A stretch of 64,000 nt of DNA, taken from contig BMJD01000004.1 of NCBI GenBank assembly GCA_014642895.1, positions 1-64,000 on the forward strand. The letters are read 5' to 3'. The notes under the pieces were generated by a model that ran no database searches, had not been told where the DNA came from, and saw only the letters and a list, made by a program, of their open reading frames with translations. Of this stretch, positions 26,453-36,285 are shown piece by piece. Numbering within the stretch: the stretch's first letter is position 1; each line of letters starts with the position of its first letter. The translations under genes and the position numbers were made by a program. Source of the stretch: Lentibacillus populi. Lineage in GTDB: Bacteria; Bacillota; Bacilli; Bacillales; Amphibacillaceae.

Positions 26453-29254
26453 TTAAAACCACTGTTCAGCCTTTTCGATTAATTTTTGTGTCGAGTCGAA
26501 TGTTATTGGTACATCCGGAATTGATTCAGTAAAATATTTGCCGTAGCGTGCCTTTATTATACGGGCGTCGCAAACAAACACAACTCCTCTGTCACTTGCT
26601 GAGCGAATCAGACGACCAAACCCTTGTTTAAACCGAATAACCGCATTTGGTAAGGAAAGCTCCATAAACGCATTTTTACCTTCATGTTTTAAAAAATTTG
26701 CTTTCGCCTCATATATCGGATGATCTGGTGGTTCAAATGGCAAACGAACAATAACCAGACAGGATAAATCTTCTCCTGGAATATCGACACCCTCCCAAAA
26801 TGAACTTGTTCCTAAAAGAATTGATTGTTCATAATGAATAAAGTTTTTCTTTAATCTAGACCGGCTTCCGCTTGATATTCCCTGGGCGATTAGCATATAC
26901 CTTGATAAATCCATGGTTTCCTTCAGCACCCCATACGATTTATGCAACATGTCATAGGAAGTAAAAAGGACAAGCATCCTTCCCTTGGTAATTTCCGCCA
27001 ATGATAAAATTGCCTCACATGTGGCGTAAATAAAATCAGTTATATTCCCATATTTAACGTCCGGAAAATCATTTGGAACCATTAGCTGAACCTGGTTTTG
27101 ATAGGTAAAAGGTGAATTTATTTTTTTCGTTATCAACCGGTCAGCAGATAGTCCTAATCTGTTTTGAATAAATGAAAAGGAGCGTTTCATTGTTAAAGTG
27201 GCACTTGTTAAGATAACACTTTGCTTTTCTTCAAAAAAGTCACTTGCTAATAGGTTTGCCATATTGATTGGTTCACTGTATAAATAAACAGCATTTTTTG
27301 CCCCACTTGCTTCGATTTCAATCCATTTTACATGATTTTCCTCATCCTCCAATAAGAATAATTGCTCAAGATGGTCAATGAATCGCTGCAGTTTTTCAAT
27401 CGTAACCTCGATTTCATCTTTGTCATTTTTTTCAAGCTGTTCCTGTTTTACTAAATATTGTTCCAACTGAGCCAACATATGGATTAAATCGCGAAAATAA
27501 AATATCAGTCTTGTTGCCATTTCTTTAATCGTATTCCACTTTTTTGGATGTTCCTGTCCGCTTTTAATCCGATACTGCGTTCTACCGATATCACTAAATG
27601 ATTTTTCATTTTTTTGTTGGTCTGTAACATACTGAAAAAGATAACGGAACAAATCATCGACTTCATACTTTACCCGCTCAAAAATGTCATTCCAGTTATC
27701 TATGAGTGTTTCATTTGGATTAAATGAGTAAGATGAAATCAATTTACCCAACCAGTTCGTTTCGTCGATTGTACCAATATGGTTCAAACTGTAATGAATG
27801 CTTGCATAATCCAGCCTTAACCCATAATGTTTTGAGGCGGTCTCTTCCAGGTGATGTGCCTCATCGATAATCGCCTTTTCATACGATGGAAGAAACTGAT
27901 AGTCGTTGAATATATCCGTGCACAGTAATGCATGATTCGTAATCACAATGTCTGCCTTTTGGGCTTGTCGTTTGGCATGCTGATAAAACGATTTCTGGAA
28001 CCATGGTGAAGCTGGATCGGGATACCCTTCTGTATCAACAGAGACTCGTTTAAAAAATAAGTAGCCACTTGATGGCAGCTGAATTTCATCAATATCTCCG
28101 GTTTCTGTTTCGGTTAGCCAAACGAGGATCATGGCCTTTGTCAGTGTAAAATCATAGTTTTCGGTTTGTCCGGATGAAAGCTCGTGTTCAAACTTTTCCA
28201 GACTTATGTAATGTTGTTTCCCTTTTAATAATGCAGCTTTGAAGGGAAATGGGATCAGATGATGAACGAATGGGATTTCTTCATCAAGTAACTGTGATTG
28301 CAATGGAGTTGTGTAGGTGCTAATCACGATCCGCTGCTTTTCTTTAACAGCTTGATAAATTGCGGGAATCAAGTACGCTAATGACTTTCCGGTTCCCGTT
28401 TCGGCTTCAATTAATGCATGCTGTCCCGATTGGAATGCGTCATATATATGTTCTGACATTTCCCTCTGTCCAGTTCTTTTTTCATAATGACTCATTTGCT
28501 GCTGCATGGAACCGTTTGTTTCATAAATATGGTCCAAATAATCCCCATAGGAAAAATCAACTTTGGGTTTATTTCGTTTATATTCCCGTATTTCTTTAAA
28601 TGCTAACCCGCGATACGAGGCAATATCATCGTTATTTTCTATTGTGAATGCCAGTTCCTTCAGTCGGTCATCTAATAACTGATATAAATCTGACTTAAGC
28701 ATTTTTTCCAGTTTTAATAGCTGTTCGATCGTTTCATATGGTAATGATTCAAGCTTTTGTTTTAATTTCAAAAATAATTTTGCCGTTACGTATGCATCTG
28801 ATAATGCACGGTGCGGGTCGTCATGATGGATGTTTACGTAATCAGCAATTTGCGCCAGCTTAAAACTTGGTGCCTGCGGATAAAGAATTCGCGAAAGTTC
28901 GACTGTATCAAGTACTGGATTTGTTAGTTTCCTCTTGTTTTGCTTCGCGAGTTCTTGATTTAAAAATCCCAAATCAAACGGAACATTGTGAGCAATCAAA
29001 TAACTATCATGAAACAGCGCAGTAATTTCGTCCGCTTTTTCCCTGAAGGTTGGGGCATCAGCAACATCCTGATCAGCTATACCTGTTAGATTCGTAATAA
29101 AAGGCGAAATTTCCTTCTCAGGATTTAATAACGTCGAAAATTCATTGCTTATTTCATTACGTTCAATTGTTACAATCCCGACTTCAATGATTTTATCGTT
29201 ATTTGCCGGTGAATGTCCTGTCGTTTCCAGGTCGATAACGACAAATTTATCCAT
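26453..29254 (-). CDS. dinG: DinG-family helicase with DnaQ-like 3'-5' exonuclease
   Basis: A 933-residue protein combining an N-terminal DEDD exonuclease (Asp8 and Glu10 in VIDLETTG; HRALSDAYVT near 148-157) and an XPD/DinG-type superfamily 2 helicase (Walker A ETGTGKS 285-291, DEAH near 465, C-terminal QGFGRLIRS). No four-cysteine iron-sulfur pattern is visible between the Walker motifs, as in other Firmicute DinG proteins, where the exonuclease activity dominates. Start behind AGAAGGTGTGG. Confidence 0.93.
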   Translation of the reverse strand: MDKFVVIDLETTGHSPANNDKIIEVGIVTIERNEISNEFSTLLNPEKEISPFITNLTGIADQDVADAPTFREKADEITALFHDSYLIAHNVPFDLGFLNQELAKQNKRKLTNPVLDTVELSRILYPQAPSFKLAQIADYVNIHHDDPHRALSDAYVTAKLFLKLKQKLESLPYETIEQLLKLEKMLKSDLYQLLDDRLKELAFTIENNDDIASYRGLAFKEIREYKRNKPKVDFSYGDYLDHIYETNGSMQQQMSHYEKRTGQREMSEHIYDAFQSGQHALIEAETGTGKSLAYLIPAIYQAVKEKQRIVISTYTTPLQSQLLDEEIPFVHHLIPFPFKAALLKGKQHYISLEKFEHELSSGQTENYDFTLTKAMILVWLTETETGDIDEIQLPSSGYLFFKRVSVDTEGYPDPASPWFQKSFYQHAKRQAQKADIVITNHALLCTDIFNDYQFLPSYEKAIIDEAHHLEETASKHYGLRLDYASIHYSLNHIGTIDETNWLGKLISSYSFNPNETLIDNWNDIFERVKYEVDDLFRYLFQYVTDQQKNEKSFSDIGRTQYRIKSGQEHPKKWNTIKEMATRLIFYFRDLIHMLAQLEQYLVKQEQLEKNDKDEIEVTIEKLQRFIDHLEQLFLLEDEENHVKWIEIEASGAKNAVYLYSEPINMANLLASDFFEEKQSVILTSATLTMKRSFSFIQNRLGLSADRLITKKINSPFTYQNQVQLMVPNDFPDVKYGNITDFIYATCEAILSLAEITKGRMLVLFTSYDMLHKSYGVLKETMDLSRYMLIAQGISSGSRSRLKKNFIHYEQSILLGTSSFWEGVDIPGEDLSCLVIVRLPFEPPDHPIYEAKANFLKHEGKNAFMELSLPNAVIRFKQGFGRLIRSASDRGVVFVCDARIIKARYGKYFTESIPDVPITFDSTQKLIEKAEQWF

Positions 29255-29300
29255 ACTGCCACACCTTCTATCCCTGTACTGCCTATAAAATGTTTGTTAA

Positions 29301-29460
29301 AGTGCGTGTTCAAAAAGTCGCCGAATGAGAAGCAAGAAGGTCGAGGCGGCGTAACTTTGAGCACCGGAATGTACACAAAAAGGTACATGAGGAGCGGAAA
29401 AGCAAGCGGGCGACACGATTCGCAGCTTATCATTTGGTGACTTTTTGAACATCCTCTTAA
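29301..29460 (+). repeat. family-2 repeat, full-length copy
   Basis: The best full-length copy (160 bp), with inverted ends gtgcgtgttcaaaaagtcgcc and ggtgactttttgaacatcctc. The interior reads aaggtcgaggcggcg, gagcaccgg, ggagcggaaaagcaagcggg and cgcagcttatcattt. It sits between the panD terminator and dinG. Confidence 0.85.
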
Positions 29461-29544
29461 AAAATTAAATTTGACAAATGAGTACTAAGCAACTATAGAG
29501 TTACTACTTAACATATTAGCTGATAACTTTAGACATCCTCTAAA

Positions 29545-29577
29545 GTAAAACTCTTATCAACGTATTCTGATAAGAGT
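29545..29577 (-). terminator. panD terminator
   Basis: ctcttatca/tgataagag stem followed by TTTTAC on the minus strand, 20 bp after panD. Confidence 0.6.
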
Positions 29578-29596
29578 CAGCAAGGATCACGGTTTC

Positions 29597-29980
29597 CTAA
29601 TTTTCGGATAACGGGGGTTCTTGGTCAATCAGTCTGATAATTTCATTATTTTCATTCATAATTGCAACTTTCGGTTTAAATGAAGGTAACTCTTCATCCG
29701 ACAAAATTGCATACGAAACAATTATTACTGTATCACCCGGTTGAACGAGACGGGCAGCCGCGCCGTTTAAACAAATAACCCCAGTACCGTGCTCACCTGG
29801 TATAACATAGGTTTCCATTCGAGCACCGTTGTTATTATTTACAATTTGGACCTTTTCGTGTGGTAAAATACCAACGTTATCTAGAATCTGCTGATCAATT
29901 GTAATGCTTCCAACATAATTAAGATTTGCTTCAGTAACCCGAGCACGATGAATTTTTGCTTTCATCATAGTACGAAACAT
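29597..29980 (-). CDS. panD: aspartate 1-decarboxylase proenzyme
   Basis: Makes beta-alanine for pantothenate. At 127 residues it matches the family. Self-cleavage between Gly24 and Ser25 (NYVGSITID) creates the pyruvoyl group; the [14 protein letters not shown] and [12 protein letters not shown] blocks are intact. Last gene of panB-panC-panD, 11 bp after panC. Confidence 0.97.
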   Translation of the reverse strand: MFRTMMKAKIHRARVTEANLNYVGSITIDQQILDNVGILPHEKVQIVNNNNGARMETYVIPGEHGTGVICLNGAAARLVQPGDTVIIVSYAILSDEELPSFKPKVAIMNENNEIIRLIDQEPPLSEN

Positions 29981-29991
29981 AATTCTTCCCC

Positions 29992-30864
29992 CTACCTAAT
30001 TTGACTACCTATACAGCCTCTTTCATCAAATACTAGGTTATCGATTAAACGAGCCTTCTCAAATTGAACAGCTATAGCTAAAATAACTTGCCGATCAATT
30101 ACAGAAACAGGCTCTAATGCCGGATAACTCCATAATTCGACATAGTCCATTTTCCCATTCAATTGGGAAGCAATTTGCTCTTTAACCTCTTTTACAATGA
30201 TAGCAGGATTTTTTTCACCGTCAACAACTAATTGTCTGCCATGTTGCAATGCCTTATACAGGGATACTGCTTCCTTGCGTTCTTTCTCATCAAGGTTAAC
30301 ATTCCGGCTGCTTTTCGCCAGTCCATCACTTTCCCTGACCGTTGGTACAGCAATTAATTGAACCGGAAAATTCAAATTATCGACAAGTGCTGAGACAACC
30401 GAAAATTGCTGGGCGTCCTTCATGCCGAAATATGCTTTTGTCGGCTGAATTAGATGAAATAATTTCGCTAATACAGTAAGAACACCTTCGAAATGCCCCG
30501 GGCGTGTTCGTCCGCACAATACATTCGCCCGTTCTTCAATCGTCAGGGAAATAAGCATTTTTGCCGGATACATTTCCGCTGCACTGGGAATAAAAACGAG
30601 ATCCACACCAGCATCAGCGGCAAGCGCTAAATCATTGGCTTCATTCCTTGGATACCGCTCATAATCCTCGTTTGGGCCAAATTGTAATGGATTAACAAAT
30701 ATACTCGTAATAACGAGATCGTTTTCCCGTCTTGCTTGTTCCATTAACGCAACGTGCCCCTCATGAAAAAACCCCATAGTCGGCACGAAGCCAATTGTTT
30801 TACTTTCGCGGATAAATGCAAATGATTTTTTCTGCATTTCCGCTGCCGAACGAATGACTTCCAT
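29992..30864 (-). CDS. panC: pantothenate synthetase
   Basis: ATP-dependent joining of pantoate and beta-alanine; 290 residues. The nucleotidyl-transferase HxGH is at 34-37 (HEGH), with the block GLAKSSRN later, equivalent to KMSKS. Start behind CAGGTGG. Middle gene of the pan operon, 16 bp after panB. Confidence 0.97.
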   Translation of the reverse strand: MEVIRSAAEMQKKSFAFIRESKTIGFVPTMGFFHEGHVALMEQARRENDLVITSIFVNPLQFGPNEDYERYPRNEANDLALAADAGVDLVFIPSAAEMYPAKMLISLTIEERANVLCGRTRPGHFEGVLTVLAKLFHLIQPTKAYFGMKDAQQFSVVSALVDNLNFPVQLIAVPTVRESDGLAKSSRNVNLDEKERKEAVSLYKALQHGRQLVVDGEKNPAIIVKEVKEQIASQLNGKMDYVELWSYPALEPVSVIDRQVILAIAVQFEKARLIDNLVFDERGCIGSQIR

Positions 30865-30880
30865 TTCTATTCCACCTGCT

Positions 30881-31708
30881 TTATCCCTTAGGTAAAAATT
30901 CTTTATTTTTTATTTTGAAGCTATACTGTTCAGTAGGAAACTGCTGTTGTTTCACATCCTCACGATATGCTCGAATAGCCTGTTTTATAGTTTTATTACT
31001 ATCGGCGTACGATTTGACGAATTTAGGCAACCGGTCAACACCATATTGAATTATATCATGATAAACCAATACCTGACCATCACAATGTGGACCTGCACCA
31101 ATTCCAATCGTTGGGATGCCAAGCTTTCCGGTAACGATTTCCGCAAGCTCCATTGGAACACATTCAAGCACAACCGCAATCGCCCCATGCTCCTCTAAAT
31201 TTCTGGCGTCCTCTAATAATTTAACCCCTGTTTCTTGATCTTTACCTTGAACTTTAAATCCCCCTAAAACATTTACCGATTGTGGTGTCAATCCAATGTG
31301 GGCAACAACCGGAATCCCTGCATCCGTAAGCCGTTTTGTCAGCAGTAAAATTTCCGGGGAGGCACCTTCAATTTTAATTGCCTGGGCATTTGTTTCCTGG
31401 AAAATATTCTGTGCATTTCGTAATGAATCCTCTAGTGAAATATGATAGGACATGAATGGCATATCAACAACAACAAATGTTTTATCAGCACCGCGTTTTA
31501 CGGCTTTGGCGTGATGAATCATGTCCGCTACTGTTACTTGGACCGTTGAATCATAGCCAAGCATCACCATTCCGAGCGAATCCCCGACTAGTATCATGTC
31601 AATACCTGCTTCTTGTGCTAGTTTTGCTCCAGGATAATCGTAGGCTGTTATCATTGACATTTTTTCGTTCGCTTGTTTCATCTTTTGTAAATCAATTCGT
31701 GTCAGCAT
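30881..31708 (-). CDS. panB: 3-methyl-2-oxobutanoate hydroxymethyltransferase
   Basis: Forms ketopantoate from alpha-ketoisovalerate and methylene-THF, the first step of pantothenate synthesis. 275 residues, TIM-barrel. Metal-site blocks LVGDSLGMV and [15 protein letters not shown] are present. The start follows CAAGGGGGAGAG and lies within the end of birA (17-bp overlap), so translation is likely coupled. The longer frame has no SD. Confidence 0.97.
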   Translation of the reverse strand: MLTRIDLQKMKQANEKMSMITAYDYPGAKLAQEAGIDMILVGDSLGMVMLGYDSTVQVTVADMIHHAKAVKRGADKTFVVVDMPFMSYHISLEDSLRNAQNIFQETNAQAIKIEGASPEILLLTKRLTDAGIPVVAHIGLTPQSVNVLGGFKVQGKDQETGVKLLEDARNLEEHGAIAVVLECVPMELAEIVTGKLGIPTIGIGAGPHCDGQVLVYHDIIQYGVDRLPKFVKSYADSNKTIKQAIRAYREDVKQQQFPTEQYSFKIKNKEFLPKG

Positions 31709-32702
31709 TGTTCTCTCCCCCTTGTTTAAACCAATCAATTTCAGCCGAATAGATTTTTTTCATTTCTCCGTCACTTGCTTTTGTCAGTAATGCACCATCC
31801 TCGGCAATTCCCATAAATCTTGCCCGCCAGGTTTCCCTCATCGTTTTAATCCGGATTGTTTCACCAATTTTAAACCCGTAGCTTTCCCATTTATGTTTAA
31901 CTTCAAGAAAGCCATTTTTTAGATAATGATCATATGCCTGTTCAAATGTCAAAAGAATTCGTTGAATAAGCTTCTGTGTATCCCATGTTCTGCCTGTTTC
32001 AATAGCTAGCGATGTTGCTTTATGGCGTATATCTGCCGGTAGTTCTTGTTCAGACTGATTAACATTGATACCAATACCAATTACGACATATTGAATTGTG
32101 TCCTGTTCCGCTTGCATCTCAGTAAGAATCCCAGCTATTTTTTTGCCGTTTAATAAAATATCGTTTGGCCATTTAATTTTTGGCGCAGTATGAGTCTCTT
32201 CTGTCAAAACGTCAGCCAATACCGTAGCTGTTAAAAGCGTGAACTGTGGCGCAAGATACGGTAAGGTTGCCGGTCTTAGTATCAGACTCATCCAAATCCC
32301 CTTATTTTTGGGTGAGTTCCACGTATGATCCATTCTGCCTTTTCCAGCTGTCTGCTCATCGGCAACAACGATTGTCCCGTGATCTGCATTGTCTCTGGCC
32401 AATTGATGGGCGATATGCTGTGTTGATGTAGTTACTTGTTTATGTACAATGGTTTTGCCTAGCCATTCGGTGTTTAAGCCCCATTGAATGGTGTTTTCAC
32501 TAAGCTTGTTCGGGAATTTCAATATCCTGTACCCTTTCTTGGACTTCCCCTCAATTTGATAACCGTCTTTTTCTAATTCCTTCATATGCTTCCAAATTGC
32601 CGCTCTTGATATCGACAGTTTTTCTGACAATAATTGCCCCGAAATATAACATTCCCCGCTGTCTGCCAATAATTTAATTAATTTGTTTCGGGTGGATTCC
32701 AT
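31692..32702 (-). CDS. birA: biotin protein ligase / biotin repressor BirA
   Basis: A bifunctional protein of 336 residues. An N-terminal winged helix-turn-helix (about 5-62, with [14 protein letters not shown]) binds bio operators; the ligase core has GKGRMD (120-125), KWPNDI and a C-terminal SH3-like domain. It attaches biotin to carboxyl carriers and represses biotin synthesis and uptake genes. ATG chosen with AAAGGAG at 8 nt; overlaps cca by 25 bp. Confidence 0.96.
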   Translation of the reverse strand: MESTRNKLIKLLADSGECYISGQLLSEKLSISRAAIWKHMKELEKDGYQIEGKSKKGYRILKFPNKLSENTIQWGLNTEWLGKTIVHKQVTTSTQHIAHQLARDNADHGTIVVADEQTAGKGRMDHTWNSPKNKGIWMSLILRPATLPYLAPQFTLLTATVLADVLTEETHTAPKIKWPNDILLNGKKIAGILTEMQAEQDTIQYVVIGIGINVNQSEQELPADIRHKATSLAIETGRTWDTQKLIQRILLTFEQAYDHYLKNGFLEVKHKWESYGFKIGETIRIKTMRETWRARFMGIAEDGALLTKASDGEMKKIYSAEIDWFKQGGENNADTN

Positions 32703-33880
32703 TTTATCCACTCCTTTAATTCAGTTTTATTATTTTTTAACTTTCCATTCACCACTGCTTTTTCCAGCCTGGACAAATAATTTTTTATCCATGGACCTTT
32801 TTTCAATTCCGGAAAAAGCTGAATTAAATCATTTCCATCAATGTCCAATTCCCTTATGGAGTGAATTGCCAAATCCTCCGTCATTTGCTGAAGATCGTCA
32901 AGCGTTACCAAAAACCTAGCAAACAGATTTTCCCCTAAGCGAATAAATCCTGGAAAAATTGACGTATTAAGACGATAGACTAACCACCGATCCAACCCAA
33001 ATTGTTGATAATGAAAGAGGGCATTTGCTAACTGCTCTGCTTCCTGCTTTATTTTGTTGGAGCACTTCCAGCTTTTCGCCCACCTGTCAACCTTTACGTC
33101 TGGTTCGGTAAAATGAAACAGTGCGATAACCTCACCAAACGATTGCAATGGTTTAATGGGATTTGGCAAGTTTTTTATCATATATGGATATTCTATCATA
33201 ACCGGGAGTTGTTTATATATTTCCGTGCTTTTCAGATAATCCAATCCCTTGTTGACGAACGCGCCGCTGAACAGTTTCGTAACCTCTGTTGTTATCCGCT
33301 CCACTGCCAATCCATTGATTTGTGGCCTTTGCCTGATCATGTTGGACAATGTTTCTTGTTCAATCGTGAAGCCCAATTGACTGGCAAACCGTAACGCTCG
33401 AATAATCCGCAGTGGATCCTCGCTAAAACGTTCATTGCCATTTCCAACCGTACGAATGAGTCTTCGTTCCAAATCCTTTTTACCGGCAAATCGATCAATG
33501 ACGTGTCCATGCAGATCCATTGCAAGCGCATTAATCGTAAAATCACGGCGCTTTAAGTCCTGATCAATCGTTTGAATAAATTCGACATCATCTGGATGCC
33601 GGCTATCACTGTATTCCCCGTCCAAACGGAATGTCGTTACCTCATAAGATTCATGTTGATGGCGGACAATAACGGTTCCGTGTTTGATCCCAACAGGAAT
33701 GACTTTTTCAAAAAGCTCCTGCACTTCATGCGGCTGTGCAGACGTAGCAATATCAACATCACCAATCGGACGGTCAAGCAGCATATCACGTACACAGCCG
33801 CCAACAAAAAACGCCTGGTAACCATGATCCACCAATTTCTTCAATATTGGTTTTGCTAGCTCAAACGGATTCTTTTCCAT
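32678..33880 (-). CDS. cca: CCA-adding tRNA nucleotidyltransferase
   Basis: Adds or repairs the 3' CCA of tRNAs. 400 residues, class II. The catalytic GGCVRD with Asp41-x-Asp43 (DVDIAT) and RRDFTINALAMD are visible, then the neck, body and tail helices. The start behind TGGTGATG is preferred to an ATG six codons upstream. Repeat copy D lies directly upstream. Confidence 0.95.
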   Translation of the reverse strand: MEKNPFELAKPILKKLVDHGYQAFFVGGCVRDMLLDRPIGDVDIATSAQPHEVQELFEKVIPVGIKHGTVIVRHQHESYEVTTFRLDGEYSDSRHPDDVEFIQTIDQDLKRRDFTINALAMDLHGHVIDRFAGKKDLERRLIRTVGNGNERFSEDPLRIIRALRFASQLGFTIEQETLSNMIRQRPQINGLAVERITTEVTKLFSGAFVNKGLDYLKSTEIYKQLPVMIEYPYMIKNLPNPIKPLQSFGEVIALFHFTEPDVKVDRWAKSWKCSNKIKQEAEQLANALFHYQQFGLDRWLVYRLNTSIFPGFIRLGENLFARFLVTLDDLQQMTEDLAIHSIRELDIDGNDLIQLFPELKKGPWIKNYLSRLEKAVVNGKLKNNKTELKEWIKWNPPETN

Positions 33881-33901
33881 AACATCACCATTTTTCATCG
33901 T

Positions 33902-34219
33902 CTAGGAAATTATAAAATTTTGCGGCTGTGGATAACTTAATAACCGGATAAGCCACGTCCGGCTCCAGCGCCCAGCGGCTAGTGTGCAACACCCGCCTCC
34001 GTACGATAAGTCAACATCGGTTCGGGTAAGAAGGAAGGCCGACTAAAAACGGACTTTGCGTCCAACGTCGGCCTACCCCTTTTTTAGTGGCATGTTTCCT
34101 TTATCTCCTACGGTAGGAATGTTCGGTTAAAACCGCCGCTTTGCGCGGCAACACCGAACCACCCTGCTTGGCAGGGCGCAGCACATACGCCGCTAAACGG
34201 GCGCTTGCGCCTTTGTTCT
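33902..34219 (-). repeat. family-1 structured repeat, copy D
   Basis: A 318-bp copy between bshA and cca. It begins on the minus strand with AGAACAAAGGCGCAAGCGCC directly after the TAA of bshA and ends in a segment (tctaggaaattataaaatttt...ggctgtggataacttaat) found elsewhere only at the copy at 35.7 kb. Carries the extra hairpin module (about 34112-34185). Confidence 0.88.
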
Positions 34220-35338
34220 TTATAAAACACGATTATATAACGCCGTATATGCTGCAACAATTTTGTCGGAATGAAACTCGGTTCTCGCACGTTTTAGTGC
34301 ATTAAGGGAAAATTTCTCAAGCATTTCCTCATCCTGCAATAACCGGATCGCATATGATGCTGCTTGTTCCACATCGCCCAGTTCAACAATATAACCTGTT
34401 TCATTATGTTTGATTACTTCAGGAACACCACCGACGTTTGTCCCAATTCCAGGTACTTCACACGACATCGCCTCAAGCAGCACGAGTCCAAAGCTTTCCT
34501 TTTCGGATAATAACAATTTTAAGTCAGATATGGACAATAATTCGCTAACATTCTTTTGTTTTCCCAAAAATAAAACGTGATCATCCAAATGTAACTTGAC
34601 CACTAATTGACGTGCCTCTGAATATTCAGGACCATCCCCAACCAAGAGTAATTTTGCCTTTACATGTTTCGTTACGATAGCAAACGTTTGAATGACATCC
34701 TGGACCCGTTTCACTTTGCGAAAATTGGAGATATGAATGATTACTTTTTCATCCGGCTTTATCCCATATTGCCGTTTAACTGTTGTGCGTTCGCGTTTAT
34801 GGTATTCTTTTTCATTGACAAAATTATAAATGACTGAAATGTCTTTGTTGATACCAAGCATATCAGCAGTTTGCTTAACCAGACTATGGGAAACGGCGGT
34901 AACAGCGTCCGATTGTTCGATTCCATGCTTAATCATTTTTTTGAATGTTCGATCAATCCCTAAAACGGTGATATCTGTCCCATGCAATGTTGTGACAATC
35001 TTCACATCACGATTGGCAATTTGCTTCGCCAGTATCGCGCAAATGGCATGCGGCATGGCGTAATGGACATGTAATATATCCAGCTCCTCCTGATCAATAA
35101 CCTCTGCCATTTTACTTGCCAGGGCAAGATCATACGGTGGATATTGAAATACAGGGTAATGATTAAGTTCAACTTCATGATAAAATAGCTTCGGGTGGAT
35201 GTGATCAAGCCGAAAAGGCAGACTTGATGTAATAAAATGAATCTCATTCCCTTGCTCTGCAAGAAGGATACCCAATTCCGTTGCAATGACACCGGAGCCA
35301 CCGACTGTTGGATAACACGTAATTCCTATTTTCTTCAT
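34220..35338 (-). CDS. bshA: N-acetyl-alpha-D-glucosaminyl L-malate synthase BshA
   Basis: The first enzyme of bacillithiol synthesis, joining UDP-GlcNAc to L-malate. A 372-residue GT-B, family 4 glycosyltransferase with [10 protein letters not shown] (about 13-22) near the start and the nucleotide-sugar motif [14 protein letters not shown] (about 275-288). Position before cca is as in B. subtilis, but the deacetylase gene bshB1 that normally lies beside it is missing from the window. Confidence 0.95.
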   Translation of the reverse strand: MKKIGITCYPTVGGSGVIATELGILLAEQGNEIHFITSSLPFRLDHIHPKLFYHEVELNHYPVFQYPPYDLALASKMAEVIDQEELDILHVHYAMPHAICAILAKQIANRDVKIVTTLHGTDITVLGIDRTFKKMIKHGIEQSDAVTAVSHSLVKQTADMLGINKDISVIYNFVNEKEYHKRERTTVKRQYGIKPDEKVIIHISNFRKVKRVQDVIQTFAIVTKHVKAKLLLVGDGPEYSEARQLVVKLHLDDHVLFLGKQKNVSELLSISDLKLLLSEKESFGLVLLEAMSCEVPGIGTNVGGVPEVIKHNETGYIVELGDVEQAASYAIRLLQDEEMLEKFSLNALKRARTEFHSDKIVAAYTALYNRVL

Positions 35339-35364
35339 GATTCCCGATCCTTTTTCTCAGTATA

Positions 35365-35677
35365 ATTTTGAATATAAATGAGGCCTATTCTACTCACCGC
35401 AGTGCAGACCACGTCCGGCTCCAGCGCTAAAGCTGTAGTGGACTTCCCTCACCTCCGTACGATAAGTCAACATCGGTTCGGGTAGGAAGGGAGGCCGACT
35501 AAAAGCGGGCTTTGCGCCCAACTCACGTCTACCCCTTTTTTAGTGGCATGTTTCCTTTATCTCCTACGGCAGGAATGTTCGGTTAAGACCGCTGCTCCCG
35601 GCAGCAACACCGAACCACCCTGCTTGGCAGGGCGCGAGTCCTCTAGTCGCTAACCGGGCGCTTACGCCTTTGTTCTT
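35365..35677 (-). repeat. family-1 structured repeat, copy E1
   Basis: First of two copies in tandem between mgsA and bshA. It carries the extra hairpin module (accgctgctcccggcagcaacaccgaacc, about 35580-35620) and ends gcgcttacgcctttgttct. The left end (ggcctattctactcaccgcagtgcag) differs from D and E2. Confidence 0.88.
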
Positions 35678-35883
35678 GTCTAGGAAATTATAAAATTTGG
35701 TGGCTGTGGATAACTTAATAACCGGATAAGCCACGTCCGGCTCCAGCGCCCAGCGGCTAGTATGCTTCCTTCACCTTCGTACGATAAGTCAACATCGACT
35801 CCCTTTGGTCGTCGTGTTTCCTTTATCTCCTACGGCTCAGTCCAGCATATACGCCGCTAACCGGGCGCTTACGCCTTTGTTCT
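35678..35883 (-). repeat. family-1 structured repeat, copy E2 (internally shortened)
   Basis: Joined directly to E1. Its left end (gtctaggaaattataaaattt...taaccggataagcc) matches copy D; the middle hairpins between gtcaacatcg and gtgtttcc are deleted and replaced by actccctttggtcgtc. On the minus strand it begins inside the last codons of mgsA. Confidence 0.88.
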
Positions 35884-36276
35884 TTTAACGATTTCCCGCC
35901 ACTGAAAATCGCCGCGTTCCAGTGCCCGAACAGTGATTTCAGCTGCTGCCAGATTGGTTGCTAATGGGATTAAATGAACATCACATAAACGCATCAAAGC
36001 ACTGACATCTGGTTCATGCGGCTGTGCAGTTAACGGATCCCGGAAAAAAATCACCATATCCATTTCGTTGTTGGCAATCATCGCACCAATCTGTTGATCA
36101 CCACCGAGCGGGCCCGATTGAAACCGGTGAATTCGCAAATCGGTTGCTTCATTGATTAATTTGCCAGTCGTACCAGTTGCATATAAGTTGTGCTTTTGTA
36201 AAACATGTTTGTATGCAATGCTAAAACTAATAATATCTTGTTTCTTTTTGTCATGGGCAATTAATGCGATATTCAT
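35869..36276 (-). CDS. mgsA: methylglyoxal synthase
   Basis: Converts dihydroxyacetone phosphate to methylglyoxal, a glycolysis bypass. 135 residues; phosphate-binding TGTTG (34-38), catalytic Asp60 in GPLGGD and His87 in QPHEPD are present. The start follows TAGGTGA; a GTG within the SD is rejected. The final codons (Arg-Thr-Lys-Ala-stop) lie inside repeat copy E2. It lies 9 bp after dapB. Confidence 0.93.
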   Translation of the reverse strand: MNIALIAHDKKKQDIISFSIAYKHVLQKHNLYATGTTGKLINEATDLRIHRFQSGPLGGDQQIGAMIANNEMDMVIFFRDPLTAQPHEPDVSALMRLCDVHLIPLATNLAAAEITVRALERGDFQWREIVKRTKA

Positions 36277-36285
36277 CCCTTTCAC

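Noticed and set aside
29213-29440. 75-codon frame over the dinG start and the family-2 repeat
   Set aside because: Half is antisense to dinG and half is repeat; no SD.
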